A DNA stretch of 64,000 nucleotides from Cryptomeria japonica (taxonomy: Eukaryota; Streptophyta; Pinopsida; Cupressales; Cupressaceae), in the NCBI RefSeq assembly GCF_030272615.1, contig NC_081414.1, forward strand, positions 908,741,009 through 908,805,008. Reading direction: 5' to 3'. The notes beneath the pieces were generated by a model, which saw only the letters and a program-made list of their open reading frames with translations, made no database searches and was not told the origin of the DNA. Position numbers and translations under genes: made by a program. Of this stretch, positions 12,832 to 23,703 are shown one piece after another (the first letter of the stretch is position 1; each line of letters opens with the position of its first letter).

Positions 12832-12843
12832 TGGTATCAAAGC
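12832..12843 (+). promoter_or_regulatory. Primer binding site-like sequence
   Basis: TGGTATCAAAGC, one mismatch to the tRNA-iMet type, two bases after the possible LTR end at 12829. Confidence 0.55.
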
Positions 12844-15422
12844 ACATGTTGCAACGTTGAGATCTTTGGTTAAGGATGTTATTATTAGTCTTGTGAATGT
12901 GCCTTGATGTTCCTTTGAATCAAGTTACTCTTTGAGATTTGTGTTAAAAGAAGTGTTATTGGAATATTTGGAATCTTAGATATCTATGCCTTGTGTTTCT
13001 CTCTAATTCCTTTTAGGAATCATAACTCCAAGTAAAATGTGTATTTATTCCTTATGTATGTCTCTAGAATAAGAGAAGTGTCTATATGTTCTTACTTGCT
13101 CTGTAAAGTTCTAGTGCTTACTTGGATGATTAGGGTTGTTTTCCTGATACATAAGTAATTTTGTGGAAGAATGAGAAAAGAATGTGCGTATCCTCTTAAA
13201 TAAAGCTATGTTCATAAAATTAGTCCGTTATGTTGATCTTCCTATGAATAGAAGGATGAAGTGTTTGTATTATGCATTTAGGAATAATTTAGTATAGATC
13301 ATGATGTGAAAATCGAAGAAATTGTATGTGGTTCTTAATAGAAGTAACTTAATAATACCCTTTTTCCTTATTCTAATCTCCTATGTGAAACATAAGGAAG
13401 TTAGTTGGTAATGTAATGATTACCCCATGGAACTATTGGTTGTTTTGGTAAATTTGTGATTTTGTATGTAATAAAAGATTGTTTGAGGAAATCATAGCTA
13501 TCAAAGGATTTGGTATTACTAGTTGCACATGTATTGGTAGGATATCTTATGGAAGTTGAAATTGCATACCTTTAAAAGTGGTAGTTGTATTTGTCATGAT
13601 TAGGAAATTCAAACTGTTTTGCATAAATTTACATATATTGATTTGTGTGGCAGTATCCCTTCCTTCCTCTTCTCTCTTTGGGGTAAAAGATTCAAATGCT
13701 TGGGGGTTATTGATATTACGTAGAAGGATTGGATAATGATTGATGAACATGAATTGTATACTTTAAAGGGAAGATTAGATGAAATTAATTTGCATTGAAT
13801 ACTAAAACTTTGGTATTGCATTCATCATCCTTGTTGTTTAAGGGGAAGAATTGACTAAACAAAATATCCCATCATTTAAATAGGAAATGTATTGAAAAAC
13901 TAAAGGGAGATAAATATGTGTATTTTAAGAAAGGATTGGTGCATTGCATATGTAGAAATCATAATGATACCATTGTGTCTTTGTTTGGTTTGGCAAGATA
14001 AAAGTTTTAGCTTTGTGTAGGAATTATGTGGCATTGAATACATATTTCTATTAGCTAGATGGATAAATTAAGAAAGGTTACTATATCATTGCTATAATTT
14101 AATTCTAAGAAGTGCTTCCTTAGTGAATTCTAATGAGATAAAATGATAATTAGTTATATGAAATTATGTTACGATTCTAAATGTCAATTTGTCTTGAAAT
14201 ATCAAAAATACATAGTCTATGAATGATAGTAATCAAGTAATAATAGGAAGTGATTTTAAATAGGATGGTGCATGTATTCTTGGAATTTAAGTGGCATTAG
14301 ATGAAAAGAAAACTAAGTTCTGAAAGTGGGACTGAGATATTCTTAACTTAGATAACTAGAAGTATGTCATAATATTATTATTGGTAAGAGTAGAAACTGA
14401 TACTAAACTTTGGCTTTAGTAATGAGACCTATTTTTCTTGTTTAGATATACGATTGAATAAATTTCTTAAAGGCCTTATGAAGGACTTTCTAATCTTCTA
14501 TAGGTTATTAGTTGTGCATTAATGGAAATTATGTGCGTTATAGTCTACTATCAAGTGATTAATTGAAGCTCTAACCTCTGTTTTTGTTATAACTTGGTGA
14601 ATATGATCATGGTGTAGATAAGATATCTTGAACATTAGTCATGATATGAGCATATTCCTTGTGCATGTGTGAGTGTGTAGTTGCTTTATCTCTTCCTACC
14701 TATGTCAACCTTCATAAAGGATAATTGTCTAGATTTTTGAAAATATTGCATTGCATAAAAAATAATGAAAAGAATACAGACATACGGATTAAAATAAAAG
14801 TCTTAAAATATGGCATGCACTCTCTAACACATTCAAGGCATTTCACCCTTGGATGTTGTGTAGTGGTTACTCCCTTTAGTGTGACTAACGTTGGCCACCT
14901 CGTGATGTGGGTTGGATGAATCGTTTATTTCCCTTAAGTTAATTTATGATTTATGTGATGTGTCATTAGGATTAATGTGTATTTTTGAGATTTCTTTACT
15001 TTTGGGATGACCACTGAGTTCTTCTTTCTTTTATTTTGTCCTTTTGGTGACACTTGTCACACTTAAATTTTTTTGATCGATTTCGCTGGCAAATTTTCTT
15101 TTCTTTTAATTTAATGAATTGATTTGAGGATATCTCCTTTGACCTCCTCTTTTGTTGTCTATGGTGGTCATTCTAAGTGTCGATGCATTATGGCCCAAAT
15201 CTTGAGCCAGTGTTGTTTCTATCATGTTCATTACAACCTCTGATAGTGTGTCCGAGGGAGGACATCACAGAAAAGTGCACTAGACTAAGAAAACAATTAG
15301 ATAATGTTGTTATTAGCTGAGTAAATGAAAAGTGTTAATAAGATGAAATTTATTGGTAACTTTCTGAATTCTATAATAGATAGAAGTTCCTTGGAATTGT
15401 GAAGTATGAAATTTATGGAATA
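12844..15422. other. Decayed interior of the older element
   Basis: AT-rich and free of convincing ORFs. Its style continues past the gypsy insertion at 31734-32452, which supports one older element split by the insertion. Confidence 0.45.
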
Positions 15423-15427
15423 GTTAA
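15423..15427. repeat. Target-site duplication GTTAA (left copy)
   Basis: GTTAA lies directly before TGTAGACACC and again directly after the 3' LTR at 31729-31733. Confidence 0.93.
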
Positions 15428-16207
15428 TGTAGACACCTAAAATTGTCCAGTCTAATTAAATAAATATTTTATTTATTTAATTATCTAAGCTTAATTCTTC
15501 TATTAATTAAATAAATCTTTATTTATTTAATTAATTCATTTATCCTCTTCTAGCCTTATTTCTCATTTAAATAAATACATTTATTTATTTAAATTATCTT
15601 TTTCCTAAATTAAATAAATATCTTATTTATTTAATTGATCCCACTTCTTCTATTAATTAAATAAATCTTTATTTATTTAATTAATTCATTAGCCTTTTCT
15701 ACACATGGCACATGTCATTCATCTCTTAATTCCTACATTACCTACCCCTTTCATTATTTTATTATTTCTTTTACCTACCCTCTAATCTTAGCCGACCTCC
15801 TTTTACACCTCTCAATCTTATCCCTCCATTTCATATTGTGTCTTCTATTTAAGGAGATGCCTTCTTCATTATCAAACCCTAATCAGACAGTCTAATGAAT
15901 CATCTTAAGGACTTGACTACACTACGATCCTACTTGCAACCACATTCTGTTCTTTGTTGAGCTCTTGTGCACATAAAATCTGAGAGCAAATATATCAAGC
16001 AAGATCAGTGGAGATAGGAAGAATGGAGATCAAAACCCTATTGGACATGTGATGGTATAATCTTTGTGATTTCTTGTGATTTGCATTGTCTTAGGTAATC
16101 TTCATATGTTATGGTGGATCTTTGTTGTTGTTAGGCTAGGGTTTTGTGGTTGAATTCATTTAGCCTTTCAATATTGTTATTATTGTTATCCATTTTCACC
16201 ATATACA
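15428..16207 (+). repeat. 5' LTR of gypsy element
   Basis: 780 bp, TGTAGACACC to CCATATACA. The first 260 bp hold five consecutive AT-rich palindromes of about 30 bp. A TATA-like TATTTAAG occurs at 15846-15853. Confidence 0.95.
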
Positions 16208-16210
16208 TTT

Positions 16211-16229
16211 TGGCACGCCCGGTGGGACC
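16211..16229 (+). promoter_or_regulatory. Primer binding site of gypsy element
   Basis: TGGCACGCCCGGTGGGACC begins three bases after the 5' LTR. It is of the TGGCRC...GGTGGGAC type seen after LTRs of plant Ty3/gypsy elements. I have not assigned the tRNA. Confidence 0.8.
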
Positions 16230-16329
16230 TTGTCCCTTTGCATTTAACCTCCTTGTTGCAGATCGGACATTTTCGGCAACATTTTTGGTATTTTCGCGTC
16301 TACGCACTTTCAGATCGCATTTTTGATTT

Positions 16330-16600
16330 TCAAGCGCGTCTGTGACAACTTTATCCGCGTCTGTGTTTCGTCAATATTTCATTTTGCAGGTTCCGGGATA
16401 GGCGCGTCTGTGTCTTTTCTATCCGCATCTGTGTTACATAAGCACGTCTGTGTTACAGAAGCGTGTCTGTGTCGCATTCACCCGCGCCTGTGTCGGAAAG
16501 GAGCGTCTGTGATTTTTAGGAGCATCTATGCATCACAGAACCGCGTCTGTGTTATCTAGACACGTCTGTGTTGAGGGTAACAGCATCTGTGTATTTACGG
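16330..16600 (+). repeat. GCGTCTGTGT word array, leader block 1
   Basis: About a dozen copies of GCGTCTGTGT or one-base variants (CCGCGTCTGTGT, AGCACGTCTGTGT, AGCGTGTCTGTGT) are spaced 15-35 bp apart in AT-rich leader sequence. Apparent ORFs here only read through the repeats. Confidence 0.85.
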
Positions 16601-17159
16601 TTTCGAAATTTTGAAGTTTTCATTGATTCAATTTTCAGATTTTGTACTTAGGGTTTCAGATCTGGTTTATTTTTGGACTAACACTTTCAGATCTAGCTAA
16701 CTAAATTGGTGCAGCTTGTCTTGGAAGCAAAATCGTTTGGTTGAAGGCCCCTATTTTCACAAAGTCTTTTGGGTTTTAAAATTTACCTAACTTGTGTGCT
16801 TGCAGGAAGGGGTGATCATTTGAAACAACCCGAACTACTAACAACTTTTGTTGCAGGTCCTTGGCTAGGGTTTTGAATTTTTATTGTGTGCCTTGTTTTC
16901 ATAAACTAGCAAACACTTCCATTGGTGCACTAAAATTGAATCATTGTCTTTTGTGTCTTGAGCAATAGGCTCTTTTTGTTCAATCTTTAGAGGGTCTGTC
17001 TTCCCGTGTGGTCATTAGGACTACTAGTGAGAAGAGGACGACCCAAGTGGTAGCAAGGAAAACCCACCTCATCTGAACCACTATAATCAAATGTATTCAT
17101 GGTGAAAACTATGAATAACGTGTGCTGATTAGTTCATACTGACACTATGTCTCCCCATA

Positions 17160-17540
17160 AACCCGTTTGATCAAATTTATTTGATCAGTTGTAGGGCGTA
17201 ACCCCTATCGGCTGGGAGCCTTCTGTATTTACAGAGCTGAAAGTGCCACATGTATGGCCACACGAGCGGATGCCCTTACTAGCACCATTTTGTTTTAGAG
17301 GCCCAAATCCTTCTAGTTGTTGGGGCAGGAGGTCGGATCTCTCGTAGCGGCCCACACACATACGGTTCTTAGTAGAGATACAAAGTTCGCCATGGGGAGT
17401 TTTCATGGGGACTGATGCTTGGCTGACCCGAGAAGTGAGTGCCAAGGGTGGAGCCAGTGAGGTCAAGCATCTAAGTATCTGCTCTGAATAGCGTAGCCTC
17501 GGGGGTAAAACCCCATGTGGGATCAACAACTATTGTCTTG
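17160..17540 (+). other. G+C-richer block in gag-pol leader
   Basis: A 380-bp stretch clearly richer in G+C than its neighbours, with short complementary segments such as GGGCGTAACCCC and GGGGTAAAACCCC that could pair locally. There is an open frame on the minus strand but no recognisable protein. It may be a structured part of the genomic RNA (packaging or translation). Confidence 0.4.
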
Positions 17541-17799
17541 GCCAGCCATAAGAATTGTGCTTGACTTATGTTAAACATTCAAACAATCAAGACCAAACAA
17601 CAAAACATTGTGTCTTTTGTGTCTTCAAGTGTATGCAAAACAATTTTACATCAAACAACACACTTTTCTTGGAGTCTAAACACTAGCAAACATTGAGTCC
17701 TCATCAACACTGTGTCCTCTTGTCATGAAAAATAGTCAAACAGTCAGATTTGGTCACAACAAAACAACTTCACAGATTGGAAAAAATTGCAAAAATTTT

Positions 17800-18090
17800 A
17801 CAGAAACACGTATGTGTCTGTTTTAACCGCGTCTGTGTTGTCTAAGCACATCTGTGAAGGGCAGAATAGCGTCTGTGTTAAACAGAGTAGCGTCTGTGTC
17901 GGGTAACCGCGTCTGTGTAGTATACAGTCGCGTCTGTGTCCAGAATTGAAAAACTGTTACAGTCCAGCAAACATAAACAGGAGAATCTCAGAAGTGCGTC
18001 TGTGTTAAACAGAGTAGCGTCTGTGTCAGGAAACCGCATCTGTGCAGTATACAGTCGCGTCTGTGTCCAGAATTGAAAAACTGTTACAGT
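17800..18090 (+). repeat. GCGTCTGTGT word array, leader block 2 with 127-bp tandem duplication
   Basis: Ten or more copies of the word. A segment of about 100 bp starting GCGTCTGTGTTAAACAGAG at 17869 recurs at 17996, an offset of 127 bp, ending in the shared GTTACAGTCCAGCAA. Confidence 0.85.
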
Positions 18091-18558
18091 CCAGCAAGCA
18101 AATACAGTCAGTTTCAAAAATCTTGAGCTTCCTAGGTCATCTCTCTAAGGTTTCATTTAGCATTCAACCTATCCTTGGGTCGCACAAAGTCCATCATTTC
18201 TTTACACCTTACATTACATTCACATTTGTCTAAACTTGAGTCAAAAGGTCACTTGCTTGTCCTCATCATACTTTGTCAACACACTACATACAACAACACT
18301 TTGCTAGGTGGTCCCTCATCAAGGTTTCTTACCTTTGGGTCTCATTTGGTTTTACTTAGAGTCAAGGTCAACTTACCTCATCAAGAGAAACTATCCTCTC
18401 TTTGGAAGTCACACCTACTCTACTACATACATACTTGGTCTTACACTTTGGACATTGCAAGTACACTTCAGACTCATTTACATTTCATCCAACTCTCGAT
18501 CTTCCATACTCTTTCCATTTTTCATCTAGTCTCACACATCTTGGTTAATACCTAGTTC

Positions 18559-21500
18559 ATGGTTGAAACCCGTCTTCAAAAATCTAGGAGAGAAACTAAA
18601 GAAGCTCAAGAGTCCACAAACATGAGTTCTTATGATTATAACAATGATTTATTTTTCAATACTGATCACACTACATTACCTGACATGGAGGCTTATAGAA
18701 ACATTCCAAATGTTGAGAACATGGACACTCTAAACAACAATGCTACACACAATGACAATTTGGACAACTTTTCAGTACATTCGGCAGATGTGGAAGAATC
18801 CATTATGAATCCCCATTTCAATCGACTAGTTGAGGAGATAATGAGGAGGGATAGACAATACTTCTTACACATGATGGCACAAAGTGGAGCCAAGATACCT
18901 CATGATTTTGACATGTCTCAAATAATGGAACATAGACCTTTGCAGCAACCTCACTCCAACATGCATCAAAAGAGACCTAATAGTGGAGGAAATAGAGGAC
19001 CACACATGGTACCTGAATCACCATCAACTTTGCTTCAAAAACAAGAGGTCCCACATACACATGGTCAAGCATATGATACTCATCTTCGCAGACCATTATG
19101 GAAGTCTTATGGAGAAAAATATGCTCAATCACATATCAATGCTAAGGATCAACCACCAAAGCAATGGGATATTCCAAGGCATGCTCAAAATTTGGACACA
19201 AGGAAACCTCATGTCAAATTTGGGGGCAATACAATAGAACATGACATGCCTGTAGAGTATGGTATACATGCACAAAATAGATATGGTGTTCCTCAACATG
19301 AATCTATACCAAGTGGTCCATATATGCAACATCATTACAGACCTCCTCCATATGAACATGTGTATGATCAATATCATCCATATATGCAACATGTACCTCC
19401 TCCAATGGGTGCCTCAAACATAGGATATGGTCCAAGAAGTCGATCTCCACCTAAGAGCAGTTTGGAACAACAAATCAGGGACTTACAAAAGAAAATGGAG
19501 GACATAAATACACCAAAGCCAACATACACAATGAGAGACATATGTCCTTATCCATTTGACAAGACCACTCCAATGCCTCCATTTCCTACACACTTTGTGA
19601 CGCCTAAATTTGACAAGTATAGAGGAAAAGGGGATCCTAAGGCACACATAAGACAATTTTTCACAGCTTGCATTGAAGTAGCTTCAGAAGAGACATATTT
19701 GATGAGATTATTCCCACAAAGCTTAGGCGATCAAGCTATGGAATGGTTCTCCCAACTTCCACCTAAAATTAAGTCATGGGGTGACCTAGCAGAGGCATTT
19801 ATTCAACATTTCTCCTATAACATAGAGACAGACATATCAGTCACTACTTTGTGCAATACCAAGCAAAAAGAGGGAGAATCTTTTGCATCATTTTTACAAA
19901 GATGGAGAAATCTAGCCAGCAGATGCTCTTGTGAAATTCCACAAAAACAAATGGTAGAGATGTTCACCCAGAATGTTAATAAAGACATTGGCTATGATCT
20001 AAGGAAAGCTTGTTTGTCTACCTTCAAGGACGTTATCGAAAAAGGCTTAGCAACAGAAAAGGTCCTAATTGAACAAGGAGTCATTAAGATATTTAAGGAA
20101 AACAAAGATGACTTTAAGGGAAAAGACAAGCCAAGATTTTGGAATAAAAACAAGAACATAGTCAATGATGGTGTTGTTGATGCCAACACAGTGCGACCCA
20201 AATTCATTTTTTCAGGATCAAGTTCTACAAACAATCAAGTGAATACTCAAACAACTTCCAGATCACGAAGGAAGTACACCCCATTGGGAGAACCACTTGA
20301 GTCAGTCTTCAAAAAGCTGGTGGCAAACAAGGTGATCACAATTCCAGATTTTCCTCCATATGAACCAAAGGTCAAACCAAATTGGTGGAATGATGATGAG
20401 TATTGTGAATTTCATAAAAGAAAGGGTCATAAAACAGGTAATTATCATCGACTGAAGAACATTGTGCAAGATCTCATTGATAGAGGTGACATTGAGATTG
20501 AGGGACACTCATCCAATCAAGAACATGAGATGTTTAAGGAACCATTCCCAAAGCACGACAATGGAAAAGCTAAACTCATAGATGATCAAGCCAACTATAC
20601 TAGAGCACCTTACAACTATGATTCAACTATCAATCATATCTCGATGGACAATCATATCTCTACTATTACCATCAAGAACAAAAACCCTGAGAATCCTCCT
20701 CAGCGACCCAAGATTGTCCTAAGAGGTGTTGGATCTTCTTCCAAGCCTACCTCTGAATGTCATGTTACAACTCATCGAGGTAAAATTACTTTGCCAGGTG
20801 CTTCAACTAAAAACACCACTTCTTCATCTACTAAACCTGAGTATGACCTTGTAGAACAGTTAGGGAAGACACTTGCGCTCATCTCCATCCTTGAGCTCTT
20901 ACGCATATCCCCTGCTCATAAAGCTATTCTTGACAAAAGCTTGAGAGACACCGCCGTTCCTACTGATTTGAATGTGGACCAGTTTCAAGCCATGGTGGGA
21001 TACCTTTCCATTCCACATTCCCTTACATTCACAGAAGCTGATGAGGCCTCTGTAAGTCAGCCACATAATGCACCATTACATATCGAAGCCTTCATACACA
21101 AGTATCGAATAAAACGAGTCCTGATAGATGGAGGAGCTGGTTTAAACATTTGTACATTGAGCACCATTAAACAATTGGGATATTTCGATAAAGCTGTGAA
21201 TTCAAAAAATCAAATCACCATCAAGGCATACGATGATGAAGAACGCTCATCCAAGGGCACGGTCACATTACCTCTAAGAATTGGGCCAGTTACAAAGGAT
21301 GTGGTTTGCCAAGTCCTGGATTTAGATCTCACTTATAATATATTGCTAGGACGTCCTTGGATTCATGAAATGAGGGCAGTCCCATCGACATATCATCAAT
21401 GCATTAAGTTTCCTCACAATGGAGTCGAGGTAACAGTTAACGGTGATCCTAATCCGTTCATATATTGCAATAACTTGAGATCACATACTGAGACCATTAT

Positions 21501-22473
21501 TCCCAGTAATCGTGAAGCTGTTTCTTCTTCGGCATACATTGATCCTGAGTCATTAAAACCTTCGACATCAAAACAAGGTGAACTTAAAGGCAAATTTCAG
21601 GACAAAGGCATGGGAGAATACACTTTAAATCAGATCATGTATTTACGACAAGTCATGAACTCTCCAAAAGAATATGGAAGGCCACATCCTAACAAGCAAA
21701 CATTCATCATGACGCTCAAATGGGACCCTACTACCTTTCAAAGATGGGGCGAATTGGAAGAGGAAGGCTTATACAAAATGCTCTACAAAGACATTGAAGA
21801 TGACATACAAGATCAGATCAATATACCCTATGAGAAAAATGGCAAAGGCTTTAAGATTCTACAAAAATTTGGGTATGATGGGAAAAGCCCTCTTGGGTTA
21901 CGCAAAGAAGGCGTTATGGAGCCCTTACAACCTGAATTGACTATAAAAAGGGAATGCTTGAAGGGACTCGATTTTTTGACTTCCAAGATCCACGCTAAAA
22001 GGACAAAAGAGGCATCGCAAATCAAAATTGCCAAAATTCAACAAGAGGATCGCTATTCCACAGACTCCAACGGATGGGAATGGGGTTCAGACAAATCCTC
22101 CAGTGAATATGAGCTCACCGAGACATTCAGAGAGCCAGATGAACCCACAGAAGAGGAAGAATTTTATAACAAATTCAGAGTTGGTCAAGAAACATCCCAT
22201 GAAGAGTCTATACAGTCCTTGTCTCAAGGTTCTAGGTTGAAATCACATAGGATGAGAACACCTGTTCCGGAATGCGCTACTAGTAATGATAATTTGGATT
22301 CGTTTGTGATCGAGACTGATGAGGAGAGTGCCATCGATGACCTCGATAATTACCTTGACATACCTGAATATAACCACATCTTCACTCTTAGCCCCGCTAA
22401 CTTGAAAGACATTAACGACCTTCCCCTTGTTCATCACCAACTCATTGACTGGGATAATGAAGGACCTGCATAG
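18559..22473 (+). CDS. gag: Gag, protease and G-patch segment (to first TAG)
   Basis: 1304 codons. The N-terminal 330 residues are His, Pro, Gln and Met-rich and look disordered. Residues about 357-460 match the retrotransposon Gag domain (FPQSLGDQAMEWFSQLP, FLQRWRNLASRC). A CEFHKRKGHKTGNY segment at about 616 is a zinc-knuckle-like Cys-X2-His-X4-His-X4-Cys whose last Cys is Tyr, a TGT-to-TAT change. The aspartic protease starts at about 853 with VLIDGGAGLNI and has the LLGRPWIHE segment near 926. A G-patch (GKGFKILQKFGYDGKSPLG, about 1094-1112) follows, then an acidic linker to the stop at 22471. Placing the G-patch between protease and RT is known for related plant elements. Confidence 0.88.
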   Translation: MVETRLQKSRRETKEAQESTNMSSYDYNNDLFFNTDHTTLPDMEAYRNIPNVENMDTLNNNATHNDNLDNFSVHSADVEESIMNPHFNRLVEEIMRRDRQYFLHMMAQSGAKIPHDFDMSQIMEHRPLQQPHSNMHQKRPNSGGNRGPHMVPESPSTLLQKQEVPHTHGQAYDTHLRRPLWKSYGEKYAQSHINAKDQPPKQWDIPRHAQNLDTRKPHVKFGGNTIEHDMPVEYGIHAQNRYGVPQHESIPSGPYMQHHYRPPPYEHVYDQYHPYMQHVPPPMGASNIGYGPRSRSPPKSSLEQQIRDLQKKMEDINTPKPTYTMRDICPYPFDKTTPMPPFPTHFVTPKFDKYRGKGDPKAHIRQFFTACIEVASEETYLMRLFPQSLGDQAMEWFSQLPPKIKSWGDLAEAFIQHFSYNIETDISVTTLCNTKQKEGESFASFLQRWRNLASRCSCEIPQKQMVEMFTQNVNKDIGYDLRKACLSTFKDVIEKGLATEKVLIEQGVIKIFKENKDDFKGKDKPRFWNKNKNIVNDGVVDANTVRPKFIFSGSSSTNNQVNTQTTSRSRRKYTPLGEPLESVFKKLVANKVITIPDFPPYEPKVKPNWWNDDEYCEFHKRKGHKTGNYHRLKNIVQDLIDRGDIEIEGHSSNQEHEMFKEPFPKHDNGKAKLIDDQANYTRAPYNYDSTINHISMDNHISTITIKNKNPENPPQRPKIVLRGVGSSSKPTSECHVTTHRGKITLPGASTKNTTSSSTKPEYDLVEQLGKTLALISILELLRISPAHKAILDKSLRDTAVPTDLNVDQFQAMVGYLSIPHSLTFTEADEASVSQPHNAPLHIEAFIHKYRIKRVLIDGGAGLNICTLSTIKQLGYFDKAVNSKNQITIKAYDDEERSSKGTVTLPLRIGPVTKDVVCQVLDLDLTYNILLGRPWIHEMRAVPSTYHQCIKFPHNGVEVTVNGDPNPFIYCNNLRSHTETIIPSNREAVSSSAYIDPESLKPSTSKQGELKGKFQDKGMGEYTLNQIMYLRQVMNSPKEYGRPHPNKQTFIMTLKWDPTTFQRWGELEEEGLYKMLYKDIEDDIQDQINIPYEKNGKGFKILQKFGYDGKSPLGLRKEGVMEPLQPELTIKRECLKGLDFLTSKIHAKRTKEASQIKIAKIQQEDRYSTDSNGWEWGSDKSSSEYELTETFREPDEPTEEEEFYNKFRVGQETSHEESIQSLSQGSRLKSHRMRTPVPECATSNDNLDSFVIETDEESAIDDLDNYLDIPEYNHIFTLSPANLKDINDLPLVHHQLIDWDNEGPA

Positions 22474-23703
22474 TTGGATACATTCCAAAACGATGAAGCT
22501 TTTATTGATTATCTAGGCATACGAGATGATCTTCCCCCTGGAGACCATAAAGCGGGATACACCATAGAACTCAATAGCGTGGCATATTTTGGTGAGGGTG
22601 TCGGACCTTCCAGTCGTAAAAATGTGAAAATAAGAATAAATCAAGGGTCTTATGGCGAAAACCACACTGTGGCGCTATCTGATTCCAAAAAAGTAAAAAG
22701 AAAGGATGTATCTGAGGGTGAAAACCTCTCTGAGGCACCCGAAGATGGAAGGCTCGACATTCTCCCATCATCATATGAGGAAAAATTATCCATGTTGGTA
22801 GAAGAAACTATCAAAACAAACATCGATACAGAAGAGGTTCCGCACAACATATTCCTAGCTCAATCATTGACAGGGTCCGAAAGGTCGAAATTCATAAGTT
22901 TCTTCAAAGAGCGACAAATCAACTTCGCTTGGTCATACACTGATATGCCTGGATTGGATCCGGATTTGGTAATGCATCATCTGACGGTCAAACCGGGGGC
23001 AAAACCAGTAAAACATAAATTAAGAAAAATGCATCCACAAGTGGCATTACTAGTCAAAGTAGAGCTGGAGAAGTTATTGGATGTCGGATTCATACGCCCA
23101 ATTGATTATCCAGAATGGATCTCTAACTTGGTACCTGTCAGTAAACTAGATCACAGCATCAGAATTTGCACAGATTTCAAAGACATCAACAAAGCTTGTC
23201 CAAAGGATGACTTCCCATTACCAAACATTGACTTGATTGTTGATCTCACAGCAGGTCATGAAATGCTATCATTAATGGATGGATTCTCTGGCTATAATCA
23301 GATAAGAATTGCACCCGAGGATCAACATAAAATGGCATTTACTTGTCCGTGGGGAAATTTCTGTTGGAATGTCATGCCTTTCGGGTTAAAAAATGTAGGT
23401 GCTACATATCAAAGAGCTATGACTACTATCTTTCATGATCTCATGCATGTAACTGTGGAAGATTATGTTGACGACCTCTTGGTCAAATCAATAGACAGAA
23501 ATACACACTTGGACATACTTTCAGTTGCCTTTGATCGGTTGGAAAAATACAAAGTTAGATTAAACCCTAAGAAATGTGTCTTTGGAGTAACCTCCGGGAA
23601 ACTCCTAGGATTCATTGTATCCAAAAGAGGAATTGAAGCGGATCCAGCAAAAGTCAAAGCTATCTTGGAAATGCAACCACCAAGAAATATCAGTCAACTT
23701 TGA
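22474..23703 (+). CDS. Reverse transcriptase segment
   Basis: Continues the gag frame after the TAG. RT blocks are clear: the HHLTVKPGAKPVKHKLRKM entry segment, ISNLVPVSK, RICTDFKDINKACPKDDFPL, SLMDGFSGYNQI, CWNVMPFGLKNVGATYQRAM and the catalytic YVDD at 23464-23475. It ends in LGFIVSKRGIEADP and then a TGA at 23701 where relatives usually have Arg before SLQGRLQ. The catalytic Asp residues are present. Reverse transcription of element RNA is family knowledge. Confidence 0.92.
   Translation: MDTFQNDEAFIDYLGIRDDLPPGDHKAGYTIELNSVAYFGEGVGPSSRKNVKIRINQGSYGENHTVALSDSKKVKRKDVSEGENLSEAPEDGRLDILPSSYEEKLSMLVEETIKTNIDTEEVPHNIFLAQSLTGSERSKFISFFKERQINFAWSYTDMPGLDPDLVMHHLTVKPGAKPVKHKLRKMHPQVALLVKVELEKLLDVGFIRPIDYPEWISNLVPVSKLDHSIRICTDFKDINKACPKDDFPLPNIDLIVDLTAGHEMLSLMDGFSGYNQIRIAPEDQHKMAFTCPWGNFCWNVMPFGLKNVGATYQRAMTTIFHDLMHVTVEDYVDDLLVKSIDRNTHLDILSVAFDRLEKYKVRLNPKKCVFGVTSGKLLGFIVSKRGIEADPAKVKAILEMQPPRNISQL

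Noticed and set aside
16323-16559. 78-codon plus-strand ORF in the leader
   Set aside because: It only reads through the GCGTCTGTGT word array and has no start context or domain.
17185-17529. 114-codon minus-strand ORF in the gypsy leader
   Set aside because: No motif, and no splice or promoter signal seen. More likely a G+C-rich structured leader.
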